A DNA stretch of 64,000 nucleotides from Bacteroides fragilis. GTDB taxonomy: Bacteria > Bacteroidota > Bacteroidia > Bacteroidales > Bacteroidaceae. Positions 54,881-61,617 of the stretch are shown in pieces. Below the pieces are notes generated by a model, which saw only the letters and a program-made list of their open reading frames with translations, was not told the DNA's origin and ran no database searches. The position numbers and the translations under genes are program-made. How positions within the stretch are numbered: position 1 is the stretch's first letter; each line of letters opens with the position of its first letter. The stretch is taken from assembly GCF_019583405.1 (NCBI RefSeq), contig NZ_SZUU01000003.1, forward strand, positions 434,001-498,000. Reading direction: 5' to 3'.

Positions 54881-56143
54881 ATGATGAAAGAAGACGAAAA
54901 ATGGATTAAAGCATTCAAAGATAAGCTCGAAGATTATTCGGAGCCGATGCCTGCTTCCGGTTGGGAACGACTGGAAAGGGAACTGATGCCTGTAACCGAA
55001 AAACGAATATATCCGTATCGCCGGTGGGCGGTTGCTGCGGCAGCTGTGGTATTGGTGGTAACGACTGCTGTCAGTTTGTATTTTCTGAATAGTCCGGTAG
55101 CTGATGAAATCCGTTATGCAACGGCTCCTTCACTGGCTGTCAACCCGGATGTATTGCCGGAACCTGCCTTGCCGGATGTACAGGTAGCTGTGTCCGAACC
55201 CGTTCAGCCAGTAGGAACGACGAGTATCAACTCAGTTTCGGGCTATCTGGCAAAGAACACTGATCCGGTGATTGTTCCGGAAATACACTCCCTGGCAGAG
55301 AAGCGACCGGAGGCAGTGACGGAGAAAAAGAGATCTGAGCCGCAACAGGAAATAACTGCTGCAATCGAGAAAAAAGAAAGTGCGACAGCGCAGCCTCCAA
55401 AGAGGAAAGAAGCGCGGCGACCGTCCGGTAAAGACAAGTATCAGTTGCCTATCGGAGACTCTTCTGCTAAACGTGGTGGTAAATGGTCGATGGGAGTGGG
55501 CATCGGCAACGGAGGCGGACTTCCGACAAATGGTTCCGAAAATTTTGCGCCCCGTCCGATGACTAACAGGGTCGATTTGATGACGATCATGAATGGAGCT
55601 GTGAGTATTCCTGCCGATCAGGAAGTTATATTTGAAGAAGGGGTCCCCTACCTGAAGTCCAATACAACTGTCGGGATGGATTATGAACATCATCAGCCGG
55701 TTAGCTTCGGACTGTCTGTACGTAAGTCTCTTCCCAAAGGTTTCTCTGTAGAGACAGGATTGACCTATACGTTGTTGTCTTCTGACATCAAACGGCAGGG
55801 GGACACTAAGATGCAGAGTCAGAAATTGCATTATATAGGTATCCCTGTACGTGGAAACTGGAATTTTCTGGAAAAGAAATATTTTACACTCTATGTATCT
55901 GCCGGAGGAATGGTTGAAAAGTGTGTTTATGGAAAGTTGGCCGATGATAAGGTGAATGTGAAGCCTTTGCAATTTTCTGTAGCCGGTGCCGTGGGAGCGC
56001 AGTTCAATGCGACAGATCATGTCGGTCTATATGTGGAACCGGGAGTTTCGTATTTCTTTGATGATGGTTCCAGAGTACAAACCATCCGAAAAGAAAGGCC
56101 TTGTGACTTTAACTTGCAGGCAGGATTGCGATTCACTTATTAA
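54881..56143 (+). CDS. Dma-type dual membrane-spanning anti-sigma factor
   Basis: 420 residues in four parts. Residues 1-48 are cytoplasmic and charged (WIKAFKDKLEDYSEPMPASG), as expected for a sigma-binding region. Residues ~49-69 are one TM helix. Residues ~70-200 are a Pro/Glu/Lys-rich, low-complexity linker long enough to cross the periplasm. Residues ~200-420 are an outer-membrane beta-barrel of the OMP_b-brl type (ETGLTYTLL, LHYIGIPVRGNW, ending LRFTY). There is no cleavable signal peptide, so one chain would span both membranes. This matches the Dma family described in B. thetaiotaomicron as regulator of vesiculation through Das1. Co-transcribed with the sigma gene. Confidence 0.85.
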   Translation: MMKEDEKWIKAFKDKLEDYSEPMPASGWERLERELMPVTEKRIYPYRRWAVAAAAVVLVVTTAVSLYFLNSPVADEIRYATAPSLAVNPDVLPEPALPDVQVAVSEPVQPVGTTSINSVSGYLAKNTDPVIVPEIHSLAEKRPEAVTEKKRSEPQQEITAAIEKKESATAQPPKRKEARRPSGKDKYQLPIGDSSAKRGGKWSMGVGIGNGGGLPTNGSENFAPRPMTNRVDLMTIMNGAVSIPADQEVIFEEGVPYLKSNTTVGMDYEHHQPVSFGLSVRKSLPKGFSVETGLTYTLLSSDIKRQGDTKMQSQKLHYIGIPVRGNWNFLEKKYFTLYVSAGGMVEKCVYGKLADDKVNVKPLQFSVAGAVGAQFNATDHVGLYVEPGVSYFFDDGSRVQTIRKERPCDFNLQAGLRFTY

Positions 56144-56323
56144 AGTAGGGCGGCAAAGAATATGCCGGTTGCATTCGGAAGAAGTGCCTGCCTGATCGAG
56201 TTGATATACCGGTTGCATTTAATAGATGTGCCGGTTGCTCTTGAGAGAAGATAAAATAAGAAAGAAGTTGTCTCAAAATAGAATCAGAAGGTTGAAGATC
56301 TTATGGATTGAAAATTTAAAAGG

Positions 56324-56385
56324 AAAAATCTCCCTGTTCTTGCCTTGTATTGTAATAAATTAAGGCTAAAACAGGGAGATTTTTA
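56324..56385. terminator. Long bidirectional terminator hairpin
   Basis: AAAAATCTCCCTGTT (56324-56338) and AACAGGGAGATTTTT (56370-56384) pair perfectly; TTGCCTT and AAGGC extend the stem. T runs occur on both strands. It closes the sigma/Dma unit; the remaining bases of 56144-56323 hold no gene. Confidence 0.85.
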
Positions 56386-56425
56386 TGTCGTGACTTATAA
56401 ATTATAAATAAGCGCAGTCGTCATA

Positions 56426-56502
56426 ATTTACCGCAGAGTGAACTTAATCTATTGATTGCTAATGATATTTATCTGTATAAATTCGTGTAATCTGTGGTAA
56501 AT
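56426..56502. repeat. Intergenic palindromic repeat, copy C
   Basis: Imperfect inverted arms at 56426-56448 and 56480-56502. The right arm carries AATTCGTGTAATCTGTGG, aligned with the cores of copies A and B. It lies just downstream of pflA. Confidence 0.65.
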
Positions 56503-56526
56503 ACGAATTTCGACACTTATATAAGT

Positions 56527-57252
56527 TTAATTCACTTGTACGGTCCGGAAGTATTGCCTGAATAGTTTTTCAGCCTTTTCTATCTGCTCCGGAGTATTCT
56601 CTTTCATTCCTTTCAGCATATATTCTTTATTCATTGCCTCATATTTGTGAACACCCAAGGTGTGGTAAGGCAATATTTCTACACGCTGAATCATCTGGTA
56701 CGTTCCAAGATGTTCTCCCAACTGCCGGATATCGTCTTCGAAGTCACTGTAGCCGGGCACCAATACGTATCGCAACCAGAATGGCTTATGATTGGCTTCA
56801 AGCCAGGCTGCGGTTTTCAGGGTCTGTTCGTTGCTTCTTCCGGTTAAAGACTGATGATGTTCCGGATTAAATTCTTTGATATCTAATAAAACCAGATCAG
56901 TCAATTCTAATAGTTCCTCTACATCATTGTTCCATAGCCCGCCATTGGTATCAAGGCAAATATGGATTCCTGTTTCCTTTAGTCTTTTAAAAAGTGGGAT
57001 AAGCGATTTTGCTTGAAAAGTAGGCTCTCCGCCGGAAAAGGTGATACCTCCCTTTTTACCGAAGAAAGCTTTCTGACTGACGGCCATGCGAACTATTTCC
57101 TCAGGGTCGGTTGCTATCCCTCCTTTGGCTTCAATTGTGTCCGGATTGGCACAATAGAGGCAACGGAAGTTACACCCTTGAAGGAAAACGACGAGCCGGA
57201 GACCCGGCCCGTCGAATGTTCCCATTGACTCGTATGAGTGTACGTTTATCAT
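56527..57252 (-). CDS. pflA: Pyruvate formate-lyase activating enzyme
   Basis: 241 residues of the radical SAM superfamily. The [4Fe-4S] motif CxxxCxxC is C27, C31 and C34 (GCNFRCLYC), and the glycine-rich SAM segment is GGITFSGGEPT. It generates the glycyl radical in PflB under anaerobic conditions. It starts four bases after the pflB stop and is co-transcribed with it. Confidence 0.97.
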   Translation of the reverse strand: MINVHSYESMGTFDGPGLRLVVFLQGCNFRCLYCANPDTIEAKGGIATDPEEIVRMAVSQKAFFGKKGGITFSGGEPTFQAKSLIPLFKRLKETGIHICLDTNGGLWNNDVEELLELTDLVLLDIKEFNPEHHQSLTGRSNEQTLKTAAWLEANHKPFWLRYVLVPGYSDFEDDIRQLGEHLGTYQMIQRVEILPYHTLGVHKYEAMNKEYMLKGMKENTPEQIEKAEKLFRQYFRTVQVN

Positions 57253-57256
57253 TCAA

Positions 57257-59485
57257 TTACATTCTTTCGTGGAAACTACGGCTGATTACTTCCAACTGAT
57301 GTTCGCGGCTCAATTTCACGAAATTAACGGCATATCCTGAGACACGGATAGTCAGTTGCGGATACTTTTCGGGATGTTCCATCGCATCCTGCAACATTTC
57401 CCGGTTCAGCACGTTTACGTTCAGGTGGTGTGCACCTTTTGTAAAGTATCCGTCCATCATAGTCACCAGATTGTCGATACGGTCCTCTTGTGTTGCTCCC
57501 AATGATTTGGGGACGATAGAGAATGTATTGCTGATACCATCCTGTGAGTCGCGATAACGCAACTTGGCTACAGAACTCAGTGAGGCGATTGCACCATTTT
57601 TATCACGTCCGTGCATGGGGTTGGCACCGGGAGCAAAGGCAATGCCTTTGGCGCGTCCGTCAGGAGTGGCACCGGTCTTCTTACCATACATTACGTTCGA
57701 AGTGATAGTCAGCAGCGAGAGGGTAGGACGGGCATTCTTATATACGGGGAGTTTCTTTAATTCTTCGCTAAAGAAATATACCAGGTCCACACCCAGGTGG
57801 TCTACACGGTCATCGTCATTACCGAAACAAGGGAAAGCACCTTCGATATCGAATCCCTCAGTCAGTCCGATGTCGTTGCGACGGGCTTTCACATGTGCAT
57901 ATTTGATGGCGGACAGTGAATCGATGGCGATTGAAAGTCCGGCTACACCATAAGCGAGGTTAATGCGGGGATCAGTATCCACGAAAGCCATCTGCGCCTT
58001 TTCGTAGTAATACTTATCGTGCATGTAATGTATGATATTCATTGCTTCGTTGTATACACGTGCAATTTGTATCAATACTTTCTTATAGTTGGCCATTACT
58101 TCTTCGAACTTCAGTGTTTCACCGGTCAATACAGGGATGTCTTTTACCATAACTGTACCTGTATTTTCGCAACGTCCTCCGTTGATAGCCAGTAGCAGGG
58201 CTTTGGCAAGGTTGGCACGTGCGCCGAAGAACTGAATCTGCTTTCCGATTTCCTGATATGAAACACAACAAGCGATTCCGTAGTCATCCGATTGACGGAC
58301 TTCACGCATCAGGTCGTCGTTTTCGTATTGTACGGAAGAAGTGTCGATAGATACTTGTGCACAGAATGCTTTGAAACCTTCGGGTAACTCAGGGCTCCAT
58401 AGTACAGTCATGTTAGGTTCCGGTGACGGGCCTAAGTTATAAAGTGTCTGCAAGAAGCGGAAAGAGGTTTTAGTAACTTTGGTACGTCCGTCATTGAAAC
58501 GTCCACCGATAGATTCGGTTACCCATGTGGGATCACCCGCAAAAATATCGTTGTACGACTGCATACGTAAGTGGCGTACCATGCGGAGTTTGATAACGAA
58601 TTGGTCGATCAGTTCCTGAGCGAATGTTTCGGTTATCGTACCCTGGCTTAATTCATATTCAAGATAGATGTCGAGGAATGAAGATACATTACCCAGTGAC
58701 ATGGCAGCACCATCCTGCTCTTTTACGGCAGCCAGATAAGCCATATACACCCATTGTACAGCTTCCTGTGCGGTATATGCCGGTCGGCTCAGATCCAAAC
58801 CATAATATTCGCCCAATACTTTAATCTCTTTCAGGGCCTTGATTTGCTCGGCTACTTCTTCGCGAAGACGAATGCGGGCTTCAGTCATAGGACCTGTCAG
58901 ATTATGCAGATCTTCTTTTTTAGCTTCTATCAGACGGTCGAGACCATAGAGAGCCAGGCGGCGATAATCACCGATGATACGTCCGCGTGCATAGTTGTCG
59001 GGAAGTCCAGTAAGGAATCCCAATGAACGGAACGAACGAATTTCTTCTGTATACACATCGAATACCCCATCATTGTGAGTCTTGCGATAGTGAGTGAAGA
59101 TATCCTTAACTCTGTCATCTACTTCCACTCCGTTTTCACGGCAAGCTTTCATAACCACATTGATTCCGCCAAACGGTTTGATGGCACGTTTTAACACCTG
59201 ATCGGTCTGTAGTCCAACGATCAGTTCGTTCTCTCTATCGATGTAGCCGGCAGGGTGAGAGGTTATAGTAGATACAGTTGTGTAGTCAAGTGCACGAATA
59301 CCATTATTGTTTCTCTCTTCTTCGAGAGCTTTGAGGCAGTGATTCCAGACAGCTTTGGTGTGTTCGGTAGGTCCTTGCAGGAAAGAAGCATCCCCTTCAT
59401 AAGGAGTGATGTTGTTACTAACGAAATCTCTTACATTGATTTCTTTGCTCCAAAGTCCATCTTTAAAGGTCTTATTCAGTTCCAT
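57257..59485 (-). CDS. pflB: Pyruvate formate-lyase (formate C-acetyltransferase)
   Basis: 742 residues. The adjacent active-site cysteines are C406-C407 (GIACCVSY). The radical-bearing glycine is G717 in RVSGYAVNF, near the C-terminus, which is the normal geometry. It cleaves pyruvate plus CoA to acetyl-CoA and formate, central to anaerobic energy metabolism. It is the first gene of pflB-pflA. Upstream lie a -7 box (59526-59533) and a perfect Crp/Fnr-like palindrome (59571-59592). Confidence 0.97.
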   Translation of the reverse strand: MELNKTFKDGLWSKEINVRDFVSNNITPYEGDASFLQGPTEHTKAVWNHCLKALEEERNNNGIRALDYTTVSTITSHPAGYIDRENELIVGLQTDQVLKRAIKPFGGINVVMKACRENGVEVDDRVKDIFTHYRKTHNDGVFDVYTEEIRSFRSLGFLTGLPDNYARGRIIGDYRRLALYGLDRLIEAKKEDLHNLTGPMTEARIRLREEVAEQIKALKEIKVLGEYYGLDLSRPAYTAQEAVQWVYMAYLAAVKEQDGAAMSLGNVSSFLDIYLEYELSQGTITETFAQELIDQFVIKLRMVRHLRMQSYNDIFAGDPTWVTESIGGRFNDGRTKVTKTSFRFLQTLYNLGPSPEPNMTVLWSPELPEGFKAFCAQVSIDTSSVQYENDDLMREVRQSDDYGIACCVSYQEIGKQIQFFGARANLAKALLLAINGGRCENTGTVMVKDIPVLTGETLKFEEVMANYKKVLIQIARVYNEAMNIIHYMHDKYYYEKAQMAFVDTDPRINLAYGVAGLSIAIDSLSAIKYAHVKARRNDIGLTEGFDIEGAFPCFGNDDDRVDHLGVDLVYFFSEELKKLPVYKNARPTLSLLTITSNVMYGKKTGATPDGRAKGIAFAPGANPMHGRDKNGAIASLSSVAKLRYRDSQDGISNTFSIVPKSLGATQEDRIDNLVTMMDGYFTKGAHHLNVNVLNREMLQDAMEHPEKYPQLTIRVSGYAVNFVKLSREHQLEVISRSFHERM

Positions 59486-59525
59486 AAAATTAATCAGTTA
59501 GTAGTTAGTTATCCTTTAGAGCGCG

Positions 59526-59533
59526 CAAATTTA
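59526..59533 (-). promoter_or_regulatory. -7 element of pflBA
   Basis: TAAATTTG on the minus strand, a TAnnTTTG match, 41 bases before the pflB start. There is no TTG in the -33 position, as expected if an activator is needed. Confidence 0.6.
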
Positions 59534-59570
59534 CGATCTTTTTTCGGTTTAGGTATATAAAAGGTTCCTA

Positions 59571-59592
59571 TTTTATGTTGAATGACATAAAA
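59571..59592. promoter_or_regulatory. Crp/Fnr-type operator upstream of pflBA
   Basis: TTTTATGT and ACATAAAA are perfect inverted 8-mers around a 6-base spacer (TGAATG), so the site is a 22-bp palindrome. Its centre lies about 60 bases before the predicted transcription start, the classical position for a class I Crp/Fnr activator. Confidence 0.65.
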
Positions 59593-59671
59593 ATACCTAT
59601 TTATGGGGAGGCTGTGGGGAGATGGTTATCACTCCTAAAACCATTTCTCTAATATTTTTTTGCGGAATAAT

Positions 59672-59701
59672 TTGCAAGTTAAAAAATGATTCGTACCTTT
59701 G
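59672..59701 (+). promoter_or_regulatory. tRNA-Ser promoter
   Basis: TTG at 59672-59674 and TACCTTTG at 59694-59701, 19 bases apart, 40 bases before the tRNA. Confidence 0.75.
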
Positions 59702-59740
59702 CAGCGCTTTAAGAGAAAAGTACTACTTAACCGTAGTTTT

Positions 59741-59825
59741 GGAGAGGTGGCAGAGTGGTCGATTGCGGCGGTCTTGAAAACCGTTGTACTGCGAGGTACC
59801 CGGGGTTCGAATCCCTGTCTCTCCG
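59741..59825 (+). tRNA. tRNA-Ser (anticodon UGA)
   Basis: 85 bases with a 7-bp acceptor stem (GGAGAGG with TCTCTCC, one wobble), a D arm, an anticodon loop CTTGAAA giving anticodon TGA at 59775-59777, the long variable arm typical of serine tRNAs, and the T arm GGTTCGAAT. CCA is not encoded. A terminator hairpin follows. Serine tRNA genes are common integration sites, and an integrase stub lies 275 bases downstream. Confidence 0.97.
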
Positions 59826-59862
59826 CTGAAACCCTAAGACAAAAAGGGTCAAAAAAAGGACA

Positions 59863-59899
59863 AGTCCTACAATATCAACGTATTGTAGGACTTTTTTTA
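59863..59899 (+). terminator. Terminator after tRNA-Ser
   Basis: AGTCCTACAATA (59863-59874) and TATTGTAGGACT (59881-59892) form a perfect 12-bp stem with a 6-base loop and a run of T. Confidence 0.9.
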
Positions 59900-59962
59900 T
59901 TGATTCTTGTCAGGGGTAAAAGCCATAAAATAGCCCCTTTCTGACATAGTTCAGTAACCAAA

Positions 59963-59999
59963 TCGTAACCTACACTTTCACCTATCATTCAGGTTACGA
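59963..59999. repeat. Inverted repeat near integrase remnant
   Basis: TCGTAACCT (59963-59971) and AGGTTACGA (59991-59999) are perfect inverted 9-mers 19 bases apart, with an additional GTAACC just before. Such repeats near a tyrosine recombinase gene can be arm- or core-type binding sites of the integrase. The remaining bases of 59900-60100 hold no gene. Confidence 0.45.
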
Positions 60000-60100
60000 A
60001 ATGTCGCAAAATGGCTATCTCTTGTCGATGTTTGTCCGGTCTATATTAATCTCATTATCAATTAATAACAGTAGCTTTGCTGCTTTAAAAAAGTGAGATT

Positions 60101-60223
60101 ATGAAGAGTACTTTTAAAATTCTCTATTACTTAAAGAGAGGTGCTATTAGAGCAAATGGTTGTGCCCTAATTATGGGACGTATAACAGTGGACGGTGTGG
60201 GAACTCAATTCAGCACAAAATAG
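60101..60223 (+). pseudogene. N-terminal stub of a tyrosine recombinase (integrase)
   Basis: A 40-codon frame starts MKSTFKILYYLKRGAIRANG and contains MGRITVDGVGTQFSTK before a stop. This is the arm-type DNA-binding start of Bacteroides phage/conjugative-transposon tyrosine integrases, which normally continue for ~370 further residues. The catalytic domain is absent from the following sequence. A -7 box TAGCTTTG lies at 60072-60079. It marks the scar of an element once integrated beside tRNA-Ser. Confidence 0.7.
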
Positions 60224-60262
60224 TAGTAACTATAAAGCCAGTTTCTTTATACAAAATTTATA

Positions 60263-60427
60263 TTAATGGATAAACTCTTTCAGTTCTTCAAATAAGGCTT
60301 TGATGAAGTTAATCAATAGAGATTGATCGGAAGATACGCCACTATCTATGCGAGATATTTCTATCTCTGTATTGATTTCACAAATCATTTCATTAGTCGT
60401 TTCTATTTGATCTGTTATTTTAACCAT
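60263..60427 (-). CDS. Small ORF, 54 residues, coupled to the S41 peptidase gene
   Basis: An ATG at 60425-60427 opens a 54-residue frame (begins MVKITDQIETTNEMICEINT, ends KALFEELKEFIH) that overlaps the 3' end of the S41 peptidase gene by 13 bases, the arrangement expected for translational coupling. It is acidic and helical, without a signal peptide. I do not recognise a family. The regular amphipathic pattern and the coupling favour a real gene, but its shortness leaves doubt. Confidence 0.45.
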   Translation of the reverse strand: MVKITDQIETTNEMICEINTEIEISRIDSGVSSDQSLLINFIKALFEELKEFIH

Positions 60428-61605
60428 TTACTTTGGGATGGATATTTTAGTAATTTGATCATACTAATCAGCTTGCATAGTCTTTCATCTGAATTTTTTC
60501 CTTTTATTTCAATCTCAGGAATTGTGCCACTGTGTAAACTTCCATCAGCATTTAATCCAGCTAAAGCAGGATAACGAATTAATATACCACTAAAGGGGAG
60601 TCGAACTAAAACAGGATCTGTTCCAATTCCTCCACCGCCAGTAGTTTCTCCAACAATTGTAGCCCATGATGTATTTTGTGCAAAATAAGCAAATTCATCC
60701 GCAGCAGAAAAAACTGTAGAATCAGTTAGAATTAGAATCTTCCCTTTAAAAGGAATTGGAAAGGATGGATAGAAAGTTGTTGCTTCTTCTATCACTTTGA
60801 AAGTATCTGTCTGAAAGGACAAAGGCAGAGATGGCAATAATTCTAAATTCCAATTGATAGTCCTCTCATGTGAAAAAAAAGAGTTGTTATGTTTCCCATT
60901 TTTTAAAATAAAGCATCTTTTGAAATGAAGGGGATGATTTATCAATCTATTTACAATCCCTTCTCTCCAATAAAAACTACTCCCTCCTTTATTTTCCTGT
61001 ATATCAATTATGATATACTTATAATTACTCGCTAAATATAAGAATTTACTAATTTTCAGAGAGTCTTCTTTCAAATTATCCAAATCAAATGATGGTATCC
61101 GAAGTATTGCAGTTTTCAACTCAGGTATAAGAGAATCTTTATATGCAATATCTTTTTTTGTCTTTAAATTATTAATTTTACTTTTCGGCAATAAATTGTT
61201 CCAAAATGATATTTCATTTTGAGATTTGTCTAACGTATTTACCCATTGTATATATATAGGATTTATAAAACAAGCCTCACCATATCTTGCTCTGAATAGA
61301 TTCCAATGATAAGTCGGTGCCAAGTCTAAATGTTTATGACGTAGGCTTCCAACAATTGAATCAATTAAAACAAGATATTCTTTATTATTTTGTGAGGCCA
61401 AAATTCGATTTAAAAAAAAGTCAGATTTAGATAACCATGACTCTCCATATTTGTGCTCATATGTATCAAAATAGGGGTAATTATATTTTAATGTTTCAAT
61501 CAAGAAAGTAAAATCACCAATTTTTTCTTGCCATGTTAATTTGTTAACATTTTGGCTCATCGTAGTTTGAACAACAAATAGAAATAAAAGCACTATATAT
61601 TTCAT
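60415..61605 (-). CDS. S41-family (tail-specific-type) peptidase, secreted
   Basis: 396 residues. Signal peptide to about residue 18 (QTTMSQ). The S41 core is visible: YIIIDIQENKGGSS, LILTDSTVFSAADEFA with the nucleophile Ser near residue 300, and VGETTGGGGIGTDP. No PDZ domain is evident. It would act in the periplasm or at the cell surface. The gene is AT-richer than bamA and the pfl genes, and lies between an integrase stub and bamA, which suggests acquisition by transfer. It starts 12 bases after the bamA stop, so the two are co-transcribed. Confidence 0.88.
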   Translation of the reverse strand: MKYIVLLFLFVVQTTMSQNVNKLTWQEKIGDFTFLIETLKYNYPYFDTYEHKYGESWLSKSDFFLNRILASQNNKEYLVLIDSIVGSLRHKHLDLAPTYHWNLFRARYGEACFINPIYIQWVNTLDKSQNEISFWNNLLPKSKINNLKTKKDIAYKDSLIPELKTAILRIPSFDLDNLKEDSLKISKFLYLASNYKYIIIDIQENKGGSSFYWREGIVNRLINHPLHFKRCFILKNGKHNNSFFSHERTINWNLELLPSLPLSFQTDTFKVIEEATTFYPSFPIPFKGKILILTDSTVFSAADEFAYFAQNTSWATIVGETTGGGGIGTDPVLVRLPFSGILIRYPALAGLNADGSLHSGTIPEIEIKGKNSDERLCKLISMIKLLKYPSQSKWLK

Positions 61606-61617
61606 TATTACTGCTAT

